Positions 25,063-33,702 of a stretch of DNA of 64,000 nt are shown here, piece after piece. Position numbers and translations under genes: made by a program. The first letter of the stretch is position 1; each line of letters opens with the position of its first letter. This DNA is from an uncultured Agathobaculum sp. Lineage in GTDB: Bacteria; Bacillota; Clostridia; Oscillospirales; Butyricicoccaceae. The notes beneath the pieces are model-generated. The model was not told the origin of the DNA. It was given only the letters and a program-made list of their open reading frames with translations, and made no database searches. The stretch covers positions 62,001-126,000 of the forward strand of contig NZ_CALWJJ010000001.1 in NCBI RefSeq assembly GCF_944380985.1. The letters run 5' to 3'.

Positions 25063-26685
25063 TCAGCCGCGCAGCTTATAGTGCATCAGTTTTCCCGTGG
25101 CGGTGTGTGGCAGCTCTTTTACCAGATGGTATACGCGCGGCCACTTGTACGAAGAGAGCATAGGATGGTGAATGCAGTAGTCCTTAAGCTCGTCTACGGT
25201 CAGGCTGTCGTCCGATGGGATGACATACGCCGCCACGGCCTCACCGCGCAGCTTATCCGGCACGCCGATGACCGCGCTTTCCGTAACCTTGGGATGCGCA
25301 TTGAGCACGGCTTCGATCTGCGCCGGATAAATGTTTTCGCCCGCCGATACGATCATATCGTCCTTCCGGCCCGCAACCGTGACAAACTCGTTTTCATCCC
25401 AGGTGCCCACGTCGCCCGTGTACAGCCAGCCTTTGTAGAATTTGTTTTTGGTCATTTCCGCATTGTTAAAATAACAAAATGCACTTTTTGCCGGTGAAGA
25501 AATGATAATTTCGCCCGGAGTTTGGCCGTCACGCGGCACGGTCTCATCCGGTTCGGCGTGCGCGCCGCTCTCGCGCAACTCGACTAGACGCACCTCGTCA
25601 TCCGTACACGCGCGCCCGGCCGAACCTGCCATATCCGGCAGGTCGAACGGCCGCAGAAAAGTGTTCCAGAACGTCTCGGTTGTGCCGTAGCCGTTGAAGA
25701 TGTTGGGCGTTAACAGCTGCATATACTTTTCACAAGCCGCCTTTTCAAATGGCGCGCCCATCGTGACGATGCCGCGCAGCGCGGACAGGTCGGATGGGGT
25801 ACGCTCCTGCGTGCGCGCAAGCATGGCGATGATCGTCGGCACGCCGATCAAAAAGGAGACCTGATATTTTTCTGCATATTCCAGACAGCGCCGGGGTGCA
25901 AAATCGCGCAGGATAACCACCTCACCGCCTGCGTACAGCGTTGGGCACGGTCCGCCCGAATGAATGCCGCCGCGGTGGAACCACGGGGTCATATTCATGG
26001 TACGGTCCATAGGCCCGAGCGGAAAGTGCATCATCACATCGTGCGCCGAAAGCACCTCGTTAATATTGTTGATCGGCACACCCTTGGGCCGATTGGTCGT
26101 ACCCGAGGTGTAAAGCCTGGTGGTTTCATCATAGATATGCGGGTCAAAATCGACCGGCGGATCGTTTTCCGGCTGGTGGGCGGTGTAATCTGCATAGCTA
26201 TAATAGCCGGCGGGTGATGCGTCTTCCCCGCTGCCGACTACCACCACGATCTGCGGCTTGTGCGAGGCGAGTGCGATCGCCTCGCTGCTCAGCGCGGCAA
26301 ACGCCGCGTCATAAAAAAACGCCTTCGGCCGGCTGTCATCCAGAACAAGCGCGATCTCGCCCGCGCCCTGCCGGTAGTTGACCGGACAGGCAATTGCGCC
26401 GATCTTGTGCGCTGCCAGGTAGCAAAATACAAACTCAGGCGAGTTAAGCAGGGAGAACATAACGACATCGTTTTTGCCTACGCCGTCCGCCCGCAGCGCG
26501 TGCGCTAGACGGTTTACCGCGGCATTGAGCGCGCGATAGGTCCAGCGTTTGCCGGAGATCGGATCGTGCAGCGCAGGCCGCGCGCCAAAGCGCGACACAT
26601 TTCGCATGAAACCGTTAAGATAGGTAAAACGTGTTTCAAACGTATCGCGGAACATGGTAACGTCATAAGTGTATGAATGCTCCAT
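25063..26685 (-). CDS. AMP-forming acyl-CoA/acyl-acid ligase (ANL superfamily)
   Basis: A 540-residue adenylating enzyme. Seen: the P-loop TSGTTNRPKGVPINNIN, GYGTTETFWN (A5), YTGDVGTWDENEFVTV with GRKDDMIVSAGENIYP (hinge), and the catalytic Lys in LPHTATGKLMHYKLRG. It activates a carboxylate as acyl-AMP and joins it to CoA or possibly a carrier protein. The start is placed at 26685, which has GAGG 9 nt upstream; a start at 26700, overlapping the ketosynthase stop, is also possible. Its coupling to a FabF-like ketosynthase suggests it supplies starter acyl groups. Confidence 0.88.
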   Translation of the reverse strand: MEHSYTYDVTMFRDTFETRFTYLNGFMRNVSRFGARPALHDPISGKRWTYRALNAAVNRLAHALRADGVGKNDVVMFSLLNSPEFVFCYLAAHKIGAIACPVNYRQGAGEIALVLDDSRPKAFFYDAAFAALSSEAIALASHKPQIVVVVGSGEDASPAGYYSYADYTAHQPENDPPVDFDPHIYDETTRLYTSGTTNRPKGVPINNINEVLSAHDVMMHFPLGPMDRTMNMTPWFHRGGIHSGGPCPTLYAGGEVVILRDFAPRRCLEYAEKYQVSFLIGVPTIIAMLARTQERTPSDLSALRGIVTMGAPFEKAACEKYMQLLTPNIFNGYGTTETFWNTFLRPFDLPDMAGSAGRACTDDEVRLVELRESGAHAEPDETVPRDGQTPGEIIISSPAKSAFCYFNNAEMTKNKFYKGWLYTGDVGTWDENEFVTVAGRKDDMIVSAGENIYPAQIEAVLNAHPKVTESAVIGVPDKLRGEAVAAYVIPSDDSLTVDELKDYCIHHPMLSSYKWPRVYHLVKELPHTATGKLMHYKLRG

Positions 26686-26696
26686 GAAAAATTGCC

Positions 26697-27932
26697 TCAT
26701 TTCTGATAATGGGAAAGGATAATGCTTGAGTTTTGCCCGCCAAAGCCGAGCGAGTTGGACATAGCCGCCGTGATCTCCACCCTGCGCGCCATGTTCGGCA
26801 CATAGTCAAGGTCACAGTCTGGGTCGGGGGTGTATAGATGCAGTGTGGGCGGCAGCACACCCTGCTCGATCGCCTTGATACAGGCGATCGCCTCGGTCAG
26901 TCCGCCCGCGCCCATCAAGTGGCCGGTCGCAGACTTGGTCGCGGATACCGGAGGCGCGCCTTCACGTCCGCCGAACACCGCCTTGATGGCGAGCGTCTCA
27001 GCCTTGTCACCCAGCATGGTAGACGTACCGTGCGCGTTGATATAGCCGATCTCGGACGGCTGCATGCCCGCCCGCGCGAGCGCGCGCTTCATACAAGCGG
27101 CAGCGCCAGCTCCATCCGGGCAGGGCGCGGTGACATGATGTGCGTCTGCAGTATTGGCCCAACCCGCAAGCACCGCATGGATTCTGGCGCCGCGCTGGAG
27201 CGCATGCTCCTCGGTCTCGATAACGAGCGCGCCGCCGCCCTCGCCGATGACAAAGCCGTCACGGTCCAGATCGAACGGCCGGCAAGCGTTTTCGGGGTCG
27301 TCATTCCGGCGCGAGAGCGCCTTGGCCTGCGATAGACCAGACACCACGATCGGGCACAGAATGCTCTCGCCGCCGACCGCGAGCACTACGTCCGCCTCGC
27401 CGGTTTTGAGCAGCATGGCCGCGGTCATCATCGCGTCGCCACCCGCTGAGCAAGCGGTATTGAGCGTCAGGCTCGGGCCGTGAATACCGTGCGCGATGGC
27501 GATCTGCGCCGCAGCAATGTTGCCGATGGTCATGGGCACAAAGCGCGGGCCGACGCGGTGGCCTGCGTCAAACTCGGCCTGCGTGTGCGCGACCGTGGTC
27601 ACACCGTCCATCGCCGTGCCCATCACAATGCCAACGCGCTCCGGTTCGTTTTCAACAGAAAGACCGCTGTCCGCCAACGCTTCTTCAGCCGCGGCAAAGG
27701 CGAATTGCATAAACGGATCCATTGTGCGCGCGAGCGTTTTAGGCATAAAATCCGCAGGATCAAAATCCTTCAGCTCGGCCGCTATCCGCACTGGCAACTC
27801 GGAGGCGTCAAAACGCGTGATTGGACCAATGCCGCACCGTCCATCAATCAACGCCTGCCAATACCGGTCAACGCCAATGCCGATTGGCGTGACCGCCCCC
27901 ATACCTGTGATTACCAAATTTTTCTTTTTCAT
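26697..27932 (-). CDS. Beta-ketoacyl-ACP synthase II-type ketosynthase (FabF-like)
   Basis: A 411-residue condensing enzyme. The catalytic triad is visible: Cys in TLNTACSAGGDAMMTA, His in INAHGTSTMLGDKAE and His in KSATGHLMGAGGLTEA. The N-terminus is VITGMGAVTPIGIGVDRYWQ and the C-terminus SNSLGFGGQNSSIILS. It differs from a housekeeping fabF in its setting: no acpP, fabG or fabD nearby, but an acyl-acid ligase overlapping its stop and a phosphopantetheinyl transferase 3.4 kb away. The start is the ATG at 27932. A TATAAT-type -10 lies near 28009-28014 with no clear -35. Confidence 0.88.
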   Translation of the reverse strand: MKKKNLVITGMGAVTPIGIGVDRYWQALIDGRCGIGPITRFDASELPVRIAAELKDFDPADFMPKTLARTMDPFMQFAFAAAEEALADSGLSVENEPERVGIVMGTAMDGVTTVAHTQAEFDAGHRVGPRFVPMTIGNIAAAQIAIAHGIHGPSLTLNTACSAGGDAMMTAAMLLKTGEADVVLAVGGESILCPIVVSGLSQAKALSRRNDDPENACRPFDLDRDGFVIGEGGGALVIETEEHALQRGARIHAVLAGWANTADAHHVTAPCPDGAGAAACMKRALARAGMQPSEIGYINAHGTSTMLGDKAETLAIKAVFGGREGAPPVSATKSATGHLMGAGGLTEAIACIKAIEQGVLPPTLHLYTPDPDCDLDYVPNMARRVEITAAMSNSLGFGGQNSSIILSHYQK

Positions 27933-28183
27933 GCTGGTTCCCCATTTGCTATTGTTGTTGCGCCCCACCCGATCAACCGTGGATAGGTCTTTCAGAATTG
28001 TTCCCCATTATAACACAGAGTTACACAAAAAGATACGCCGAAAACGCACAAAAATACCATTTACCCATCAGCCGTCAGTCGCAGCAGATCAATCGCAATT
28101 TAAATATTATATTATTATAACAGATAAATTGCGCAAGTAAAAGCACATTCCTGCTGCCAGACCAAAAAAATCTGCGCAAAGCA

Positions 28184-28209
28184 AAGGCCCGGCCATAAGG
28201 CCGGGCTTT
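28184..28209 (-). terminator. Terminator after spoIIE
   Basis: GCCCGGCC, loop ATAA, GGCCGGGC, about 26 nt after the spoIIE stop on the minus strand. The U-tract is weak (CCTTTGC). The rest of the 27933-28183 gap holds the upstream region of the ketosynthase operon and no gene. Confidence 0.6.
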
Positions 28210-28234
28210 ATCAGTAAAGATGCCGGCGGGCATC

Positions 28235-30580
28235 TTACAGTTTTTCGATTCGCATGACCAGCGCGGTGCGGTCATCGTCATGGCCGTGGCCCTTAGCCTC
28301 GGTCACCAGGCGGGCGGCGAGCTCCTTGGGGCTGTCGCCCGCGTGAGCGATCAGTATTTCGCGCACCCAATCGTCCTCTACCCCATCAGACACCCCGTCT
28401 GACAGCATGACGAATAAGTCTCCGTGGCCAAGGCGCAGCGGCACCGGCTCGCCCAGCGACTCCTCCTCAGCCAGACCGATGGGCAACGCCTTGCCACGCA
28501 ACACGGTCCACTGGCCGCCCTGCCGCAGGTAAGAAGGCGCGGCGCCGCATTTGAGGCTCTCCGCCTGCCCGGTAAACAGGTCGAGCGTGAGCGCGTCGAG
28601 CGTCACAAAGCGTGTGCCATCCGAGCGCAGACGCAGCGCAGGCGAAACCGCTTTTAGTGCGTCCGCTATCCCAATGCCCGCGCGCAAAAAGCGTTCGAGC
28701 GAGGTAATCAGCAGACGGCTGTCCTGCGAGGCGGCGGCGCCTGTGCCCATACCGTCTGCGAGCAGCAGGCAGGCCACGCCTGCATCGGTCAGAAAATAAC
28801 AGCCCGTATCGCCTGACACCGCGGTCTCCTCCATCTGCTGCCGCCCGATGCCCACAATAGCGCGAAAGTGCGCGCGCTCGCGCAGCTCCAGATGCGCGCT
28901 TTCATCCTGCTCGACCCGCTTCGGCCGGGTCAGCGCAACGCCGAGCAGCGCGCCGAGACCGGCGGAAAACCCGTCGCCCTGCCGTTCCACATCGCCAATC
29001 CCCTCGCCGTACAGCTCGATCACCAGCCGCCCCTGCGCGTCGCGCACCGCGCATACTGTATCAATCCATCCAAAGGCGGAGGCGTACCGCCGTACCTGGC
29101 GCTCGAGCATAGGCTGGGCGGTGACATCGCGTGTGACCTCGGCGCCAAGCTGCCGCAGGATGTCCGTAATACCCGCATACTGCCGCGCGAGCAGCGACTG
29201 GTTCTCCTCCTGCTGCCGCCGCAGACACTGCCGCTCGCGCAGCGCGAACAGCGCGCTGTTGATCGCGCGCATCAGCTCGGGCAGATGCACACAGCGCGAG
29301 GCGAAGTGATGGGGAAAATCGGTCAGCTCGGCACGGCCGCGCTTTAACATGGGCTGTGTCACATCGTTAAACGCTGCGAGCGTTGTGATGTAATCACGTT
29401 GCCAGCACTGCGAACACAACACGCAATGCTTACACACGCGGTCGCTGGCACTGTCAAACACCGCGCGCACGTTCTGATCGCCCACCGCCTTGCCCTCGTT
29501 TATGCCGCTCAGCATGGAGAGATACAGTTCATAAAACGCCTGTGCCGCCTCGGTTGCGCACTTGCCCGCCGTGCGGCGCACGCTGCTGCGCGCTGCCTCG
29601 CCCGTCAGCGCATCGGGCAGCAAGCTCTGACGGATGGCACGCCACACCGCGGGCGGCAGCGCAGCAAACACCACCACCGCGCCGATTAACTCTAAAATGA
29701 GCGGCGCCAGCAACGCGTGCTCGACCCCCAGCATGGCCGCGCACAGACCGGAGGCCAGCGCACACACGGCAAACCAGCCGCGTCCGCTCTCACGGAACAG
29801 TCCGGAGACCAGTGCGCACAATCCATAGCAACAGGTAAACAGCGCGCCGCTGCCAATGCTCAGATCCATTGCCGCGCCGAACGCCACGCCAGCCGCCGCC
29901 CCGGTCGCCGAACCACCCAGATAAGCCGCCGCCAGTACAAGCACGAGCGCAAGCATGCGCGCAGGCGCAAGCAGGCCGAACACATGCAAGTCGGACAGCG
30001 AGAGCAGCACAGTCGCGGTCAGCGCAAGCAGGGTCGCAGGCCGTTTCCAGTCGCTCTCCTCACGCGGCGGGGCTAGCGCCGCGCCATAGATCCGGCATGC
30101 GCCACCCGTCAGCCCCTGCACTGCTGCAAAGGTGAGCACATCGGTCGTGTGCAGCGCTGGCCCTGCGGGCAGAAAGACAAAAGTGCACGCCGCGCCCGCC
30201 AGCGTTGCCACCACCGGTGCAAACCAGCGCGCCGTCACTACGCGCATACCGGCGCACACGCTCATCACACACAAAACGAGAAGTCCCGCAGCGATGTAAA
30301 CGCCGCTTTTCAACCCCTCTCCCAGCAGCATAACGCCACAGATCAGCCCGCCAATCGCAGACAGACCCGCTCCCCGCGCCATGAGCGCCGCCGCCATCGC
30401 AAGCCCAAAGGGCGTATAGCCGCCAAGCACCGTGCCGCGCGCCAGCACTGCGCACAGCATAAAACGCTCTACGCCTTTAATTAATATATGCAGGTGCTCC
30501 TCGTTCCAGAGCCGCGTCAAGCGCGCTGCTATCTGCCCGACCAGCTGCGGCGCAGCCCGCTTTGTCCTTTGCTTGTCCAT
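28235..30580 (-). CDS. spoIIE: Stage II sporulation protein E
   Basis: A 781-residue membrane phosphatase that dephosphorylates SpoIIAA in the forespore and so releases sigma-F. The N-terminal third holds about ten membrane helices (from ERFMLCAVLARGTVLGGYTP). A central region with a Cys-rich stretch (CKHCVLCSQCWQRDYITTLA) follows. The C-terminal PP2C domain has LLLADGMGTGAAASQDSRLL and FVMLSDGVSDGVEDDWVREI, with the metal-binding Asp residues. It starts at 30580 after GGGAGG. Its targets spoIIAA, spoIIAB and sigF are at 51887-53347. Confidence 0.95.
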   Translation of the reverse strand: MDKQRTKRAAPQLVGQIAARLTRLWNEEHLHILIKGVERFMLCAVLARGTVLGGYTPFGLAMAAALMARGAGLSAIGGLICGVMLLGEGLKSGVYIAAGLLVLCVMSVCAGMRVVTARWFAPVVATLAGAACTFVFLPAGPALHTTDVLTFAAVQGLTGGACRIYGAALAPPREESDWKRPATLLALTATVLLSLSDLHVFGLLAPARMLALVLVLAAAYLGGSATGAAAGVAFGAAMDLSIGSGALFTCCYGLCALVSGLFRESGRGWFAVCALASGLCAAMLGVEHALLAPLILELIGAVVVFAALPPAVWRAIRQSLLPDALTGEAARSSVRRTAGKCATEAAQAFYELYLSMLSGINEGKAVGDQNVRAVFDSASDRVCKHCVLCSQCWQRDYITTLAAFNDVTQPMLKRGRAELTDFPHHFASRCVHLPELMRAINSALFALRERQCLRRQQEENQSLLARQYAGITDILRQLGAEVTRDVTAQPMLERQVRRYASAFGWIDTVCAVRDAQGRLVIELYGEGIGDVERQGDGFSAGLGALLGVALTRPKRVEQDESAHLELRERAHFRAIVGIGRQQMEETAVSGDTGCYFLTDAGVACLLLADGMGTGAAASQDSRLLITSLERFLRAGIGIADALKAVSPALRLRSDGTRFVTLDALTLDLFTGQAESLKCGAAPSYLRQGGQWTVLRGKALPIGLAEEESLGEPVPLRLGHGDLFVMLSDGVSDGVEDDWVREILIAHAGDSPKELAARLVTEAKGHGHDDDRTALVMRIEKL

Positions 30581-30747
30581 GTTGCTATGCCTCCCTCGTT
30601 TTCCCAGTATATCCCAAGCTGGCTGCGGGGTTTGACGGAAAATAACAGGGGAAATAGCTTTTTTGCCATTTTTACTGCGCTGCGCAACATGCCGACAGGC
30701 TTCATATAGCGGAAAATGTCACACACAGCGGCAAATCGCTTCCGGTA

Positions 30748-31215
30748 TCATAAAATCAGAGCCTGCACGGCTTTGCCCGCGCAGGCTCTGATTTTGTCTA
30801 TACCCTTTGCCCGCACTGCGGCATGTTCCGCAGGATATGCCGGAAAAAAAGCAAAAAGGATCGTTTTTGTAGAAACGGGGGCAAGGTCCGCTACCAGCTC
30901 GGCAAGGAATACGGCAAGCAGTTTGTCTTCAAAAAACTGCGGCAGGATCAAAATGAGTGGGATCAGTAGCAGCACCTTACGCTCAATTGCGAGGAAAAGC
31001 GAGATCCTGGCCTCGCCCAGTGCGACAAAGCACTGTTGAAAGGTGTTCTGGAACGCCATGGTAAATTCCACCGCAAAGTAGATGCGGTCGGCAATATTAT
31101 AAAGGAGATTGGCTACCTGGGCGCAAATTGCCGGCAGCGCAAGGCGCACAAGCAGCGGGCCGACCGGGTCTTGCCCCAGGTCGGCCGCACGGTTTTTCGG
31201 GTTTTGCTCTATCAT
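30748..31215 (-). pseudogene. MATE-family transporter with large internal deletion
   Basis: A 155-codon frame. The first 48 or so residues match the N-terminus of MATE exporters (PVGPLLVRLALPAICAQVAN, LLYNIADRIYF). The text then jumps to the C-terminal helices (FTMAFQNTFQQCFVALGEAR, KVLLLIPLILILPQFFEDKL). A normal MATE protein is about 450 residues, so roughly 290 central residues are missing with the frame kept. The end of the frame runs into the terminator hairpin, so the original stop was probably lost too. It overlaps the udp stop codon by 4 nt. It is very unlikely to transport anything. Confidence 0.85.
30752..30796 (-). terminator. Terminator at the end of the udp operon
   Basis: AAAATCAGAGCCTGC, loop, GCAGGCTCTGATTTT. 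It is a strong stem that lies inside the last codons of the MATE remnant. It ends the minus-strand GNAT-DUF951-udp transcript. The gap 30581-30747 beyond it is upstream of spoIIE. It holds a TATACT at 30605-30610 that may be the spoIIE -10, and no gene. Confidence 0.85.
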
Positions 31216-31976
31216 GCCCCTTTGCTGTCCTCCCGGATCAGAATGCGCAGCGCCTCAACCGCCGTGCGCACCCCGCGCTCGGACGCATCCGGCGGGATGC
31301 TGGGCGCGTCGTCATTATCCGCGTTCCACAGCACATTCAGCACCGCGCCGCAGCGCACATGTAGCACCTGCGCAACGATGAACAGCGCCGCGGTCTCCAT
31401 CTCGCTTGTCAGCGCGCCCGCGGCTTTCCAAGCCTTCCACTTGGCAACAAGCTCGCCTGCGATGGGCTGCTGCGCCGGGCGTATCTCGCCGTAAAAACTA
31501 TCCTTTGACTGGATAACACCGATATGGTGCGTAAGGCCAAGCCTTACCGCCGCGTTTCGCAGTGCGGAGACGACCAAAAAATCAGCCGCCGCCGGAAACT
31601 CGATGGGCAGATACTCACGGCTTGTTCCCTCCTGCCGGATGGCGGCGGTTGCGATTACGATGTCGCCGCCACGTACTTCGTCGACAATGCCGCCCGAAGT
31701 GCCCACGCGGATAAACGTATCCGCCCCGCACTCAACCAGCTCCTCCAGCGCGATCGCGGCCGACGGGCCGCCAATGCCTGTCGAGCACACCGCGACCGGC
31801 GTGCCGTCCAGCTCACCGGTCCACAGCGTATACTCGCGGTTTTGCGCGATCTGACGCGGATTTTCAAAATAGCGCGCGATCTTCTCCGAGCGGCCCGGGT
31901 CGCCCGGCAAAATGACATAGCGTCCGATGTCGCCCTTTTTGATCTGGATGTGCATCTGTCTGCCGTCGATCAGCAT
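31212..31976 (-). CDS. udp: Uridine phosphorylase
   Basis: A 254-residue nucleoside phosphorylase: YVILPGDPGRSEKIARYFEN (phosphate-binding GDPGR), VCSTGIGGPSAAIALEELVE, FIRVGTSGGIVDEVRGGDIV, and the substrate-binding region SEMETAALFIVAQVLHVRCG. It cleaves uridine to uracil and ribose-1-phosphate for pyrimidine salvage. It overlaps the DUF951 gene upstream and the MATE remnant downstream by a few nt. An in-frame Met at codon 8 is a possible alternative start. Confidence 0.93.
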   Translation of the reverse strand: MLIDGRQMHIQIKKGDIGRYVILPGDPGRSEKIARYFENPRQIAQNREYTLWTGELDGTPVAVCSTGIGGPSAAIALEELVECGADTFIRVGTSGGIVDEVRGGDIVIATAAIRQEGTSREYLPIEFPAAADFLVVSALRNAAVRLGLTHHIGVIQSKDSFYGEIRPAQQPIAGELVAKWKAWKAAGALTSEMETAALFIVAQVLHVRCGAVLNVLWNADNDDAPSIPPDASERGVRTAVEALRILIREDSKGA

Positions 31977-32164
31977 ATGCTTTTTCCCTCCCGTTCGATT
32001 ATCCGTATGTTCTTTTCCGCCTTCGTGCGCGGCAGCATGACCTCATGCCCGCAACCAAGGCACTTGAGCTTAAAATCCATGCCGATACGCAGTACCCTCC
32101 ACTGCTTAGCGCCGCAGGGGTGTGGTTTTTTCATCGTCAGAATATCACCGACCTGTACGTCCAT
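31970..32164 (-). CDS. DUF951 domain protein
   Basis: A 64-residue protein: MDVQVGDILTMKKPHPCGAK, QWRVLRIGMDFKLKCLGCGH, then EVMLPRTKAEKNIRIIERE. Three Cys and a His suggest a small zinc-binding beta-barrel, perhaps nucleic-acid binding. DUF951 proteins are common in Firmicutes and have no proven function. It overlaps udp by 7 nt and follows a GNAT gene by 6 nt. Confidence 0.9.
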   Translation of the reverse strand: MDVQVGDILTMKKPHPCGAKQWRVLRIGMDFKLKCLGCGHEVMLPRTKAEKNIRIIEREGKSIC

Positions 32165-32170
32165 ATTCGT

Positions 32171-32656
32171 TCACTCCTCGCATTTATTCCTGCCTGCACG
32201 CAGGTCAAGGCCCATATAGATCACGTCCGGCATCGGATTATTGTAATAGGGTGCAATCCGGCGAAAGCCGTATTTTTCATACAGCCGCACCGCGCTTTGC
32301 AGCGGCTCAATCGTATCGAGCACCATTTCCCGATAACCCGCCTGCGCAGCGCGCCGGATGATCTCGCACACCAACCGGTCTCCCAAATGCAGCTTCCGAT
32401 AAGCGGGTTTGACGTACAGCCGCTTCATTTCACATCGTGTATCCGAATGCCGGTGATATGCCACGCACCCAACGGCCTCGCCCTGTTCGGTTACCGCGGC
32501 AATGATCTCGCCCGCGCGCTCCGTATATCGGGCGGACAGGTCGGCAAGTTCGGCCGAAAGCGATTGAAAGGACAGATCCCTGCCGAGACTGCCGGCATAT
32601 TCTTCAATCAGCCGCCTGATCTGCGTCAAATATGGTTTGCCGTCTGTAATGTCCAT
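32171..32656 (-). CDS. GNAT-family N-acetyltransferase
   Basis: A 161-residue acetyltransferase: EAVGCVAYHRHSDTRCEMKR, LYVKPAYRKLHLGDRLVCEI (acetyl-CoA-binding R-x2-x-G pattern, slightly altered to RKLHLG), then DTIEPLQSAVRLYEKYGFRR. The substrate cannot be deduced. It heads the GNAT-DUF951-udp-MATE unit. A likely -10 (TACAAT) lies near 32681-32686. Confidence 0.85.
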   Translation of the reverse strand: MDITDGKPYLTQIRRLIEEYAGSLGRDLSFQSLSAELADLSARYTERAGEIIAAVTEQGEAVGCVAYHRHSDTRCEMKRLYVKPAYRKLHLGDRLVCEIIRRAAQAGYREMVLDTIEPLQSAVRLYEKYGFRRIAPYYNNPMPDVIYMGLDLRAGRNKCEE

Positions 32657-32691
32657 CTGCCGGCTCTCCTTATTTTATATTGTAGCATATC

Positions 32692-32718
32692 CCCGGTGCT
32701 ATTCCCACCGGTTTTTTC
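32692..32718 (+). terminator. Attenuator-like hairpin upstream of the S1-domain gene
   Basis: On the plus strand CCGGT, an 8-nt loop, ACCGG, then TTTTTTC, about 40 nt upstream of the S1-domain gene start. No plus-strand gene lies before it, so as a terminator it could only act on a transcript beginning just upstream, that is, as an attenuator. It may also stop minus-strand antisense transcription. Confidence 0.4.
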
Positions 32719-32757
32719 ATATAGTAAGGCAGACCCCAAAGGAGGCTCTGCTATATT

Positions 32758-33696
32758 ATGAAAACAAGCGAATGCTATCTGCCCGAGGGCAGTTATACCG
32801 CGCTGCCCGGTGTGCGGCAGGCGCTTTGCTCGCTCGACGCGCTATGCCGCGCGCAGGACGAGGGCATGATCCTCGAGGCGGCCGTGCAGCGGTGCACCGC
32901 CGCGCATGACCTGCTGTTTGACTTTGGCTTTGCACAAGGCGTCATGCCGCGCGCGTGCTGCGCGCTGGGCGTTGCCGAGGGCAGCACGCGTGAGATTGCC
33001 ATTTTGTCGCGCGTAGGCAAACCGACCTGCTTTGTTGTGACCGAGGTGGACGAAACCACCGATCCACCGACTGCCTGGCTGAGCCGCACAATCGCCCAGC
33101 AGCGCGCACAGGACTACCTGCTTGACACGCTGCGTCCGGGCGATGTCATTCCTGCCGCGGTCACGCATCTCGAGCCGTTTGGCGCGTTTGTCGATGTAGG
33201 CTGCGGCGTAGCCTCGCTCATCGGTATCGAAAACCTGTCGGTCTCGCGCATCTTCCATCCGGGCGACCGGCTGACGGTTGGTCAGCAGATTTACGCGGCC
33301 GTGCGGTCGGTCGACCGCCAAGCGCGCCGCATTTCACTGACCCACCGCGAGCTGCTCGGCACCTGGGAGCAAAATGCCGCGCTCTTCTCCCCCGGAGAGA
33401 CTGTGCGCGGCGTGGTGCGCTCGGTCGAGCCTTACGGCGTATTCATTGAGCTTGCGCCCAACCTGTCCGGCCTTGCCGAACCGCGCGGCGATATTGCCGC
33501 CGGCACGGTGGTCTCGGTGTACATCAAATCCATTCTACCGCAGCGCATGAAGATCAAGCTGACTATCATCGACGTGCTCGCACCGTGCGCCGAGCCGCCA
33601 CTGCCGCAGTATTTCATCACCGAGGGGCATATCGACGAATGGGTCTACACACCCGCCAGCTGTGATAAAAAGCATATCGCAACCGTTTTCGCATAA
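32758..33696 (+). CDS. S1 RNA-binding domain protein
   Basis: A 312-residue protein with two S1 domains: RPGDVIPAAVTHLEPFGAFV with DVGCGVASLIG (about 124-195), and SPGETVRGVVRSVEPYGVFI with ELAPNLSGLAEPRG (about 217-280). The N-terminal 110 residues match no family I can name. It resembles the short S1-like proteins of Clostridia, sometimes labelled ribosomal protein S1, but has too few S1 repeats to be a full S1. It probably binds mRNA or ribosomes. The AAAGGAGG is 12 nt before the ATG. Confidence 0.88.
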   Translation: MKTSECYLPEGSYTALPGVRQALCSLDALCRAQDEGMILEAAVQRCTAAHDLLFDFGFAQGVMPRACCALGVAEGSTREIAILSRVGKPTCFVVTEVDETTDPPTAWLSRTIAQQRAQDYLLDTLRPGDVIPAAVTHLEPFGAFVDVGCGVASLIGIENLSVSRIFHPGDRLTVGQQIYAAVRSVDRQARRISLTHRELLGTWEQNAALFSPGETVRGVVRSVEPYGVFIELAPNLSGLAEPRGDIAAGTVVSVYIKSILPQRMKIKLTIIDVLAPCAEPPLPQYFITEGHIDEWVYTPASCDKKHIATVFA

Positions 33697-33702
33697 TAAT
33701 GC

